Origin: Thiodiazotropha sp040507005 | GTDB taxonomy: Bacteria; Pseudomonadota; Gammaproteobacteria; Chromatiales; Chromatiaceae | Direction of reading: 5' to 3' | NCBI GenBank assembly: GCA_040507005.1 | Contig: JBEVVS010000023.1 | Location: 1 to 64,000 of the forward strand | DNA length: 64,000 nt | Notes under the pieces: generated by a model | What the model saw: only the letters and a program-made list of their open reading frames with translations | Told to the model about the DNA's origin: nothing | Databases searched by the model: none | In this document: positions 36,264 to 43,268 of the stretch, in pieces | Position numbering within the stretch: the stretch's first letter is position 1 | How the letters are laid out: each line of letters begins with the position of its first letter | Translations under genes and position numbers: made by a program

Positions 36264-37022
36264 ATGTCAGTTGAGCTATTTAACAATGGAAGTCACATCT
36301 GTGTGGCATTTAGAGACCTGGTGTCGGGAGAAGCCGTACAGGCCAACCAGTTCCTGATCTACGACCATCAACACGCGGCATTGATCGACCCGGGCGGTGA
36401 GTTGACCTATTCACGCCTGTTTATGGCCATCAGTGACTATATGAATGTCAAGAGACTGGATTATGTGATCGCGTCACACCAGGATCCGGACATCGTAGCC
36501 TCTGTGAACAAGTGGCTGGTGGGTACAGACTGTAAGGTAGTCGTTCCCGCCCTGTGGGAGCGTTTCATTCCCCACTTCACCCGCCCCGGCCGCTTGGTGG
36601 ATAGGGTTGTTGCGATTCCCGATGAGGGCCTCAATCTTGAGCTTGGCAATATACGCCTGATGGCGTTACCGGCCCACTTTCTCCATGCAGAGGGAAATTT
36701 CCAGTTTTACGATCCCGTGAGCCGAATTCTGTTTTCAGGGGATCTTGGCGCCAATCTGCCGCCTGGTGATCTGAACATCCCGGTAAAGAAAATATCCGAG
36801 GTCATGCCCTATATGGAAGGCTTTCATCGGCGCTACATGAACTCGAACAAGGTTTGCAATCTGTGGGCGAACATGGTTCGTCAGCTCGATATCGATATGA
36901 TCGTACCGCAACATGGACGCGCCTTCGCTGGGAAAAAAGCGGTGACAGAGTTTATTAATTGGATCGACGGCCTGGAGTGCGGTGTCGATCTGGTGACACA
37001 AAATAACTATCGTTTGCCTTAG
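36264..37022 (+). CDS. ODP-family di-iron oxygen-binding metallo-beta-lactamase-fold protein
   Basis: 252 residues with a metallo-beta-lactamase fold like the FprA flavodiiron N-terminal domain but with no flavodoxin. Iron-ligand pattern: SHQDPDIV (in place of HxExD), PAHFLHAEGNF, GDLGANLPPG and PQHGRAF near the end. Such oxygen-binding di-iron proteins are linked to oxygen sensing and chemotaxis-like signalling. The frame extends to TTG 36228, but the ATG at 36264 begins MSVELFNNG, the family start. Monocistronic; convergent with a PDC-sensor gene nine bases away. Confidence 0.85.
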   Translation: MSVELFNNGSHICVAFRDLVSGEAVQANQFLIYDHQHAALIDPGGELTYSRLFMAISDYMNVKRLDYVIASHQDPDIVASVNKWLVGTDCKVVVPALWERFIPHFTRPGRLVDRVVAIPDEGLNLELGNIRLMALPAHFLHAEGNFQFYDPVSRILFSGDLGANLPPGDLNIPVKKISEVMPYMEGFHRRYMNSNKVCNLWANMVRQLDIDMIVPQHGRAFAGKKAVTEFINWIDGLECGVDLVTQNNYRLP

Positions 37023-37030
37023 TCAGCGTT

Positions 37031-37987
37031 TTACTGTCGGTCGGCGGCCAGTTCGCCGATCCAGAATCCCAGGTTTTTCTCGATGAACTCTTCTACCGGC
37101 ATGTAGTGTGAACCGTCGCAGGAGAAGGTCAATCCCAACATGCCATTCATGATGTTGATAGAGGCGCTACGCAGGTAGATGGTCTCGTCGGCAAAGCGTA
37201 ATGCCTTGAATTCAGCGAAAACCTGGCGAATCTGCTCGGGCGACACCTTGGAGCTTTGCGGATAGCGGTGCAGGGGGTAGGCGAGGACGATATCCGGGTC
37301 AACGATCTCATCGACCCCATGCACCTGGTAGGTATAGGGGTCGTTCACAACCCAGAACGAACATCGGCCGCTGGAGTAGTGAATCTTACAGTGGAAAATC
37401 CCGTGCTGGGTGATGAGATCATAGATGGTTGCGTGGACAGAATCGATATTCTCGTCCAGCCGACTCTGGATCCGCTGTTGCATGAACAGGGTGCCTCGTA
37501 CCGCTGGATCACCCTTGAACTGTTGCCAATGTTGCGACTCCTTATTGAGATTTTCATCGGCGACCAGCTTGTCGAGGGAAAAGTCGGCCGCGATGAATCC
37601 AAGCAGGGTCTCCTCCTTCCTGACGGCCTGCAGCGCGGTTACACACTCCCGATGTGAAAATTGGCTGTGATAGACCGACGATAACATGATGCCCTTGAAT
37701 GGCAGGTTGTTTTTCAAATAGGGACGTTCGGAGAGATCCCTGCCCCGCCAGCTATCATCCGCCTCTCCTGGCTGAATCAGTGAAGAGACCTCTTGACCTT
37801 CCAGGTCCCAGGCATAGAGAAATTCGCACTGGGTGATCTGATCTATGTTATCCAGCAATACCCGGTCCAGGGCATCGGTATCATCCCATACAGGCACGCA
37901 CTGTTTGGCCAGCAGCGACAAGGGTGCTGTTACGGTCGCAGCCAAGGCGTCCTTTTTGGCAAGGATGATCTGTTTAACCGGTATCAT
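37031..37987 (-). CDS. PDC (Cache-like) sensor domain protein, cytoplasmic
   Basis: 318-residue protein matching a PDC-sensor family found in Pseudomonas-like bacteria; starts MIPVKQIILAKKDALAATVTAPLSLLAKQ, with the Cache core SWRGRDLSERPYLKNNLPFKGIMLSSVY and a C-terminal RSASINIMNGMLGLTFSCDGSHYMPVEEFIEKNLGFW. There is no signal peptide or transmembrane helix and no output domain. The frame extends to 38035 (TTG); the ATG at 37987 preceded by GAGAAA is better. Ligand unknown. A sensor without output suggests protein-partner signalling; neighbouring ODP gene is convergent. Confidence 0.78.
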   Translation of the reverse strand: MIPVKQIILAKKDALAATVTAPLSLLAKQCVPVWDDTDALDRVLLDNIDQITQCEFLYAWDLEGQEVSSLIQPGEADDSWRGRDLSERPYLKNNLPFKGIMLSSVYHSQFSHRECVTALQAVRKEETLLGFIAADFSLDKLVADENLNKESQHWQQFKGDPAVRGTLFMQQRIQSRLDENIDSVHATIYDLITQHGIFHCKIHYSSGRCSFWVVNDPYTYQVHGVDEIVDPDIVLAYPLHRYPQSSKVSPEQIRQVFAEFKALRFADETIYLRSASINIMNGMLGLTFSCDGSHYMPVEEFIEKNLGFWIGELAADRQ

Positions 37988-38157
37988 AGATTTCTCAATA
38001 TCGAGGGTGAGTTGCCTGGATAGTATCCCATACAAGGAGAATGGCTAAAATGGTGTATGGTCGGATTTTGGATCAAACTTCGATTGTCTACCGGTCTTGG
38101 TTTACGTGTACAATCGGTTGTTCTTTATAGCAAAACCGTATCGAAGGAAGTCTCTCT

Positions 38158-39228
38158 GTGACTACATTGAAAAATGACCGATTGTTGCGGGCGTTGTGTC
38201 GCGAACCAGTGGATGTGACCCCGGTCTGGATGATGCGTCAGGCCGGCCGCTATCTGCCTGAGTACCGAGCTACCCGGAGCAAGGCGGGAAGTTTCATGGA
38301 TCTGTGCCGAAACCCGGACCTGGCTTGTGAAGTAACCATTCAACCCCTGGAACGCTATCCCTTGGATGCGGCCATACTTTTCTCCGATATTCTTACTGTG
38401 CCTGACGCCATGGGGCTTGGTCTCTATTTTACCGAAGGCGAAGGGCCCCACTTCGAACGGCCGATACGTGATGAGGCCGCGGTGGAGGGGTTGGCGGTAC
38501 CGGATATGGAAGATGACCTGGGCTATGTCATGGATGCAGTGCGTACTATTCGCCACGAGTTGCAGGGCCGGGTGCCGTTGATCGGGTTCAGCGGTAGTCC
38601 GTGGACCTTGGCTACCTACATGGTGGAGGGGGGAGGAACAAAAAATTTCTCCAAGGTCAAAGGGATGCTGTTTGACCGCCCGGACTTGATGCATCGTCTC
38701 CTGGGTAAGGTCGCGGACGCGGTCTGTGCCTACTTGAATGCCCAAATAGATGCCGGCGCCCAGGCAGTGATGCTGTTCGATACCTGGGGTGGGGTTTTGA
38801 CGCCGCAACACTACGAGGCATTCTCCCTGGCCTATATGCGCCAGATCATAGCTGGGCTTAAACGTGAGGCGGAGGGTCGAAAAGTACCTGTCATCATGTT
38901 TACCAAGGGTGGTGGATTTTGGCTGGAACAGATGGCGGATAGCGGCTGCGATGCTTTGGGAATCGACTGGACCCTGAGTCTCGCCGATGCCAGGCGACGG
39001 GTGGGTGACAAGGTCGCGCTGCAGGGGAACTTGGATCCCTGTACCTTGTACGCATCACCCCAGCGGATTCGAGATGAGGTGGCTCAGGTGTTGGCAAGTT
39101 ATGGCATTGGCAGCGGCCATGTATTCAATCTTGGACATGGCATCCACCCCGAAATCGACCCTGAACATGCGGGTGTATTTATCCAGGCAGTACATGAGCT
39201 GAGTAGGATCTACCATGCCAAGGATTAA
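38158..39228 (+). CDS. hemE: Uroporphyrinogen decarboxylase
   Basis: Converts uroporphyrinogen III to coproporphyrinogen III in haem synthesis. 356 residues: PVWMMRQAGRYLPEYR with the active-site region (about 21-36), ILFSDILTVPDAMGLGL with the catalytic aspartate region, GFSGSPWTLATYM and the C-terminal GHVFNLGHGIHPEIDPE. Start is GTG at 38158 with AAGGAAG nine bases upstream. TACAAT at 38109-38114 may be a -10. Fifteen bases before the next gene, so co-transcribed. Confidence 0.98.
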   Translation: MTTLKNDRLLRALCREPVDVTPVWMMRQAGRYLPEYRATRSKAGSFMDLCRNPDLACEVTIQPLERYPLDAAILFSDILTVPDAMGLGLYFTEGEGPHFERPIRDEAAVEGLAVPDMEDDLGYVMDAVRTIRHELQGRVPLIGFSGSPWTLATYMVEGGGTKNFSKVKGMLFDRPDLMHRLLGKVADAVCAYLNAQIDAGAQAVMLFDTWGGVLTPQHYEAFSLAYMRQIIAGLKREAEGRKVPVIMFTKGGGFWLEQMADSGCDALGIDWTLSLADARRRVGDKVALQGNLDPCTLYASPQRIRDEVAQVLASYGIGSGHVFNLGHGIHPEIDPEHAGVFIQAVHELSRIYHAKD

Positions 39229-39243
39229 CCTGAGGGTATAACG

Positions 39244-40131
39244 ATGAAAGTAGCACTGCTTGGACTGGGACTGATGGGGTCTCCAATCGCTCACAGGCTG
39301 GTACATTGCGGTCATGAGCTTATCGCCTGGAACCGCTCAAGAGAGCCGCTGGATGCAGCGCGGGATGAGGGACTGAATGTGACCCCATCGCTTACCGATG
39401 CGGTGACTGCCGGAGAGGTTTTAATCCTCACCCTCAGCGACGCCACGGCAATCGGCGGAGTCCTGTTCGATCCCTCTGTGAAACCGCTGCTTGAGGGAAA
39501 GACGGTACTGCAAATGGGTACCATCTCCCCTGATGAGAGCCGTGATATCGGTGCAACCGTGGTGGAGGCGGGGGGTGACTATCTTGAGGTCCCGGTCCTG
39601 GGAAGCATTCCGGAGGCCAAATCCGGGGAACTGATCGTCATGGCGGCCGGTTCAGAGAGCGCTTACCATCAGACCTTGCTGATGTTGCGGGGACTCGGCA
39701 AGGAGGTTGAACATCTCGGTCCTGTGGGTAAGGCCGCGGCGGTAAAACTGGCGATGAACCAATTGATCGCTTCACTGACCGCCGGGTTTTCCCAAAGCCT
39801 CGGCCTGATCCGTGCAGAGGGAGTCGAGGTGGAGCAGTTCATGGGACTGCTGCGTCAGAGTGCGCTGTATGCCCCAACATTCGACAAGAAGCTGAAAAAA
39901 TTCATGGAGCATGACTACAGCAATCCAAACTTCCCACTCAAGCACCTGATCAAGGATATCGCCCTTTTTCAAAAGGTGGCCGAGGCCTCGGGTATGGACG
40001 GAGAGGTTGCCAATGCCCTCTTGAAGACGCTTCGTAATGGTCAGGAGGCAGGCTATGGGGATGAGGACTATTCATCCCTGTATGAAGCGATCAATCCGGG
40101 CTTCGATGCAGAAACGGATACGGGCTGTTGA
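39244..40131 (+). CDS. NAD(P)-dependent beta-hydroxyacid dehydrogenase (3-hydroxyisobutyrate dehydrogenase family)
   Basis: 295 residues: N-terminal Rossmann GLGLMGSPIAHRLVHCGH (about 7-24), substrate-binding motif around DYLEVPVLGSIPEAKSGELIVMAAG (about 113-137), and a C-terminal helical domain with catalytic lysine in KLAMNQLIASLTAG. The variant MNQ in place of KLxNN suggests a GLYR1/succinic-semialdehyde-type reductase; substrate not assignable. Downstream of hemE with a GAGGGT ribosome binding site. Confidence 0.88.
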   Translation: MKVALLGLGLMGSPIAHRLVHCGHELIAWNRSREPLDAARDEGLNVTPSLTDAVTAGEVLILTLSDATAIGGVLFDPSVKPLLEGKTVLQMGTISPDESRDIGATVVEAGGDYLEVPVLGSIPEAKSGELIVMAAGSESAYHQTLLMLRGLGKEVEHLGPVGKAAAVKLAMNQLIASLTAGFSQSLGLIRAEGVEVEQFMGLLRQSALYAPTFDKKLKKFMEHDYSNPNFPLKHLIKDIALFQKVAEASGMDGEVANALLKTLRNGQEAGYGDEDYSSLYEAINPGFDAETDTGC

Positions 40132-40136
40132 CCCAC

Positions 40137-40150
40137 TTGATCGAGGTCAA
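40137..40150 (+). promoter_or_regulatory. FNR/ANR-type box upstream of hemerythrin gene
   Basis: TTGATCGAGGTCAA fits TTGATN4RTCAA, the FNR/ANR consensus with one G for A change. Its centre (40143.5) lies 41.5 bases from a predicted start near 40185, with TAGCAT at 40173-40178 as the -10, a class II activated-promoter geometry. The site begins six bases after the dehydrogenase stop. Confidence 0.6.
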
Positions 40151-40212
40151 AGGCATTCATTGATCAAAGGGGTAGCATCCCGAACTCCGTTACACCACGA
40201 CGTGAGTCCATC

Positions 40213-40647
40213 ATGAATCGATATCAGTTACCGGTGGTTGCTATCGCAGATATGCCTAAGGTTGCCCTTCAGGAAATGAATGAGGTTCATCTGGAAGAGG
40301 TTGGCCTTATCAACCGTTTGGGTGAATTGGTAATGCAAGGCATTGCGGGCGATGCGGATCTCGATGAGATAGAACGGGTGTTGGACGAGTGGCTGCTGCA
40401 CACCCGTGACCATTTCGAAAATGAAAATAGATTGATGGAAACCTATGCCTTCCCGCCCTACCCTGTGCACAAGGCTGAACATAACCAGGTGCTTTCTCGC
40501 ATCGAGTCACTCATGGCAGAGTGGTCACAGGAGCAGGAGTTAGTGCAACTGGCCGATTTTATATTTGTTGAGTGGCGGGGCTGGTTCGATCAGCATGTGA
40601 ATAGTATGGACAAGGTGACTGCGCAGTTCTTGAACCAGGTGATGTAG
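40213..40647 (+). CDS. Hemerythrin-like oxygen-binding protein
   Basis: 144 residues, four-helix bundle with the hemerythrin di-iron ligand set: His in MNEVHLEE (helix 1), HTRDHFENENRLM (His and Glu, helix 2), HKAEHNQ (His, helix 3), and WFDQHVNSMDK (His and Asp, helix 4). Consistent with oxygen binding or transfer to microaerobic oxidases. Possibly translated from its own promoter. Followed by a terminator. Confidence 0.92.
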   Translation: MNRYQLPVVAIADMPKVALQEMNEVHLEEVGLINRLGELVMQGIAGDADLDEIERVLDEWLLHTRDHFENENRLMETYAFPPYPVHKAEHNQVLSRIESLMAEWSQEQELVQLADFIFVEWRGWFDQHVNSMDKVTAQFLNQVM

Positions 40648-40679
40648 CTGCAGCCAATAGATCTGCAAATGCTTTTTAC

Positions 40680-40712
40680 AAAGGCGGCGGAAGTTAATCC
40701 GCCGCCTTTTTT
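40680..40712 (+). terminator. Rho-independent terminator after hemerythrin gene
   Basis: A 12-base perfect stem (40680-40691 with 40098-relative arm 40698-40709; AAAGGCGGCGGA/TCCGCCGCCTTT) has a six-base loop AGTTAA and ends in a run of six T. It also lies directly after the stop of the divergent miniprotein gene, where the T-run on the minus strand is short. Confidence 0.9.
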
Positions 40713-40714
40713 GG

Positions 40715-40795
40715 TTAACCAAGCAGTACGGCGGCAACGATACCGAGTACTAAAATGGCTAGAGCTCCAACGATTGCCTTTTCACTACCTAACAT
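40715..40795 (-). CDS. 26-residue transmembrane miniprotein
   Basis: Too short for automated ORF calling. ATG at 40795 has the strong Shine-Dalgarno TTGGAGGACATC before it, with GGAGG seven bases upstream. Translation is MLGSEKAIVGALAILVLGI followed by VAAVLLG and TAA. After a short polar start (EK) almost all residues form a single Ala/Leu/Val/Ile/Gly helix, like accessory subunits of membrane complexes such as CydX-type proteins, but no CydX motif is present. Sits back-to-back with the hemerythrin terminator, with an FNR-like box upstream. Function unknown; evidence for translation is sequence-only. Confidence 0.6.
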   Translation of the reverse strand: MLGSEKAIVGALAILVLGIVAAVLLG

Positions 40796-40906
40796 GGTGA
40801 TGTCCTCCAAGTTTGACACTGACCATAAAAGTTCACGCAACGCGATGTGCAGCTTTGCAGTAATAACCTGCGAAATGTAGGGTAATGGCTCTAGATTCAG
40901 AAATAA

Positions 40907-40920
40907 GTGATATATATCAA
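40907..40920 (-). promoter_or_regulatory. FNR/ANR-type box for the miniprotein
   Basis: On the minus strand TTGATATATATCAC matches the FNR consensus TTGATN4ATCAA at nine of ten key positions. Class II spacing would put TACCCT as -10 near 40884-40879 and a leader of about 75 bases. No other element stands out in 40796-41082. Confidence 0.5.
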
Positions 40921-41082
40921 TGAATCATCTAAAAATGGGCAGTTGATGGGGCAAATCGGGAATATTTCTCCTTTAATTTTTGTGCTTAATGGTGAACGCT
41001 GTATGTGTTAGGGGTAGTCCCATTGGCGGCCGTTGCATGGTACAAGTCCCCTAATTGCCCCTAATCCATGTCTGAGTGAAAT

Positions 41083-41766
41083 ATGAATCTACTATTCAGT
41101 GAACGTCCCGGGAGGCATGAACGTCATCTGTTGCGGAAATATAACAATCCCCTGTTCCCAGAGGCATCCCGCCGATTGACGCAAGCACAATTAAGCGAGG
41201 CCCAGCGCCTCGATCATGAAGAGCTGGTGGCCTATATTGGAGATCTACGCGGCTTGGTCGGCGAGGCCGTTGCCCTGGGTCCCCATGAACAGAGTGACGT
41301 CATTTTGGGGTTGAAGGAGCGCCTAGACAAGGCCTATGAGACGGCCGCACGGCTGGCCGATGACCAGACACCGAACAAAGAGGCCATAAAAAAATTACTG
41401 GCTGTCATCATGACGTCTGTATGGAGGGGCACGGGTGATGACAGCGTGGCACATCAAGAGTTGCAACAGGAAGAGCATGCACGCCAGAGCCACTTTGAAT
41501 TGCTTGAATTTCCCCTGGTGGCAGACCTTCTCGACCCCGATTCACCGATTGCCGCGGATGAACTGCTGCCTAGCCTGTTGAGCGCCGCTGCGGATGAGTG
41601 TGAAGCCGCGCTTAGCCTGTTTGATCCTAACCAGTTGGCGTCACTCGTCACACAGGCTGAAAGTCTGGAGGGATTGAACGGGGAGGGAAAGCTATGCGAA
41701 CAGGGAAACCTGCGCCTGGAACAGCTGAAAGCCCAATTCAAATCGGTCCAGGCCGACTCCTGTTGA
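41083..41766 (+). CDS. Hypothetical helical protein
   Basis: 227 residues, no signal or membrane segment. Almost entirely helix-forming with many Glu, Leu, Ala: NLLFSERPGRHERHLLRKYNNPLFPEASRRLTQAQLSEAQ is basic at the N terminus, then an acidic body with EEHARQSHFELLEFPLVADLLDPDSPIAADELLPSLLSAAADECEAALSLFDPNQ. I do not recognise the family. The ATG follows GAGTGAAAT. Monocistronic, convergent with the CAP lipoprotein gene with a 13-base gap. Confidence 0.65.
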   Translation: MNLLFSERPGRHERHLLRKYNNPLFPEASRRLTQAQLSEAQRLDHEELVAYIGDLRGLVGEAVALGPHEQSDVILGLKERLDKAYETAARLADDQTPNKEAIKKLLAVIMTSVWRGTGDDSVAHQELQQEEHARQSHFELLEFPLVADLLDPDSPIAADELLPSLLSAAADECEAALSLFDPNQLASLVTQAESLEGLNGEGKLCEQGNLRLEQLKAQFKSVQADSC

Positions 41767-41779
41767 CTTACAACAGCCC

Positions 41780-43042
41780 CTAAAAGCTATCAGCAAATTC
41801 CTGAGTCCAATAGATCAGATAGGTGGATGTGGGGTTTTCAGCGGCCGCTACGCCTATTTCGCTGAAATTGCCATTCATGATGTTGGCACAATGACCGGGG
41901 CTCTCCAGCCATGCAGTCATGGCGCTCTGTTCATCATTGTAACCGGCCGCGATATTCTCACCGTAGGTTCGCCAATTGTATCCTGCGGCGGTGATCCGGT
42001 CCCCCGGGTCTGAGCCATCAATGCCGGTATGGCTGAAATAGTCGTTGTCGGCCATGGATGTGGAGTGACCTTGTGCGGCTTGCTCCAGGCTGCAATGCCA
42101 GGCCAATGCAGGTACCGCCGCATAGTTGGTACTGCCGCAGTTCCTGGCCACCGCTCTGGCATCGTTCACCAGGGTCAGCATGACCTTGTCACTGGTGCTC
42201 ATGCAGAGATCGATGGTGCCTTGGCTGGTTTGACCCAGATTGTATTGGGCGCCGGTGGTGAATTGCCAACTTACCGCTGTTACAGGATTACCGGCCAGGT
42301 CCTGGATATTGCCGCCGAGGGTGACCGTATAGGTGGTTTCTGTAGCGAGTGCGGCATCCGGGGAAAAGGTGATTCGGTTGTTCAGCGCATCATAGTCGAC
42401 ACTACCCGGAACAGGGTTTGAATCTTGGCTCAATTGCAGGCTTTGACTACTGATCAGCGTTGCATTGATTGCCTCGTTAAAATCAACCCGGATGTCGGTA
42501 GTGATAGAGACGTCGGTGGCTTCGGCTTGGGGTGTTCGTGAAAGAATGCCGGGTGGTGTGGTGTCCAGCATTGGCGACACGCTGATGGTAATGACGGCAG
42601 TGTCAGAGAGCTGACCGTCGTCGACCTGCAACTGGAAACTGTAACTGGTGGTCTGCTGCACATTTGGTGCGATGAAACTGAGGGTCGGATTGGCCAGATC
42701 TCCCAGGTTGATGGATGCACCCTGGGTCTGACTCCAAATGAAATTGAGGGCGTCCCCATCCGGATCGCTGGAGCCGGAGCCGTCCAAGGTGACAGTCTCG
42801 CCAGAAGTGACCTGCTGGGTGGCGCTAATGCTCGCGTTGGGTTGCTGGTTGTTTTGAGTCTGTTCAGGGGGCGTTTGCTCGTCGACTGGGGGCGTATCCT
42901 GCTCTGTCTGATCCTGCCCACTCTCCTGATCGGAACTGTTGGTGCTCGAGGTATCGCTGCTGGAACCACCGCCGCAGGCACTCAGCATAATTGCCAGTGC
43001 CACTAGGATTACTATCAGACTTTTATTCTTGTTCAACAACAT
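41780..43042 (-). CDS. CAP-domain lipoprotein with Ig-like domains
   Basis: 420-residue outer- or inner-membrane lipoprotein: signal MLLNKNKSLIVILVALAIML with lipobox SAC (Cys23), then GGGSSS and a Ser/Thr/Gln/Pro-rich linker, a PKD/Ig-like domain (ISATQQVTSGETVTLDGSGSSDPDGD), a Big_5-type domain (TTPPGILSRTPQAEATDVS to VSWQFTTG), and a C-terminal CAP/SCP domain with FSHTGIDGSDPGDRI, GENIAAGYND and AWLESPGHCANIMN. The frame opens at 43105; the ATG at 43042 gives a proper signal peptide. Extracellular adhesion, lipid or cell wall role is inferred only. Confidence 0.82.
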   Translation of the reverse strand: MLLNKNKSLIVILVALAIMLSACGGGSSSDTSSTNSSDQESGQDQTEQDTPPVDEQTPPEQTQNNQQPNASISATQQVTSGETVTLDGSGSSDPDGDALNFIWSQTQGASINLGDLANPTLSFIAPNVQQTTSYSFQLQVDDGQLSDTAVITISVSPMLDTTPPGILSRTPQAEATDVSITTDIRVDFNEAINATLISSQSLQLSQDSNPVPGSVDYDALNNRITFSPDAALATETTYTVTLGGNIQDLAGNPVTAVSWQFTTGAQYNLGQTSQGTIDLCMSTSDKVMLTLVNDARAVARNCGSTNYAAVPALAWHCSLEQAAQGHSTSMADNDYFSHTGIDGSDPGDRITAAGYNWRTYGENIAAGYNDEQSAMTAWLESPGHCANIMNGNFSEIGVAAAENPTSTYLIYWTQEFADSF

Positions 43043-43268
43043 ATCTCTATCTGCAATACCTTTATGCCAATCCGCCCGGACAACGCTATTGGTGTACTCT
43101 TTCAAGCCGCTTCTTGCTTAGTCGGCGCAGGATAAAAAAACTACAGTAGAGATCCATAAAGCCGATGGAAAATTGGTAAATCTGCAAGCAGCTTCACAAA
43201 CCAAGATCATTTTAAATGGGCAGATGCTGATCGATAGCTGGGATTTCCATACTATCTCCTCAGCTGGG

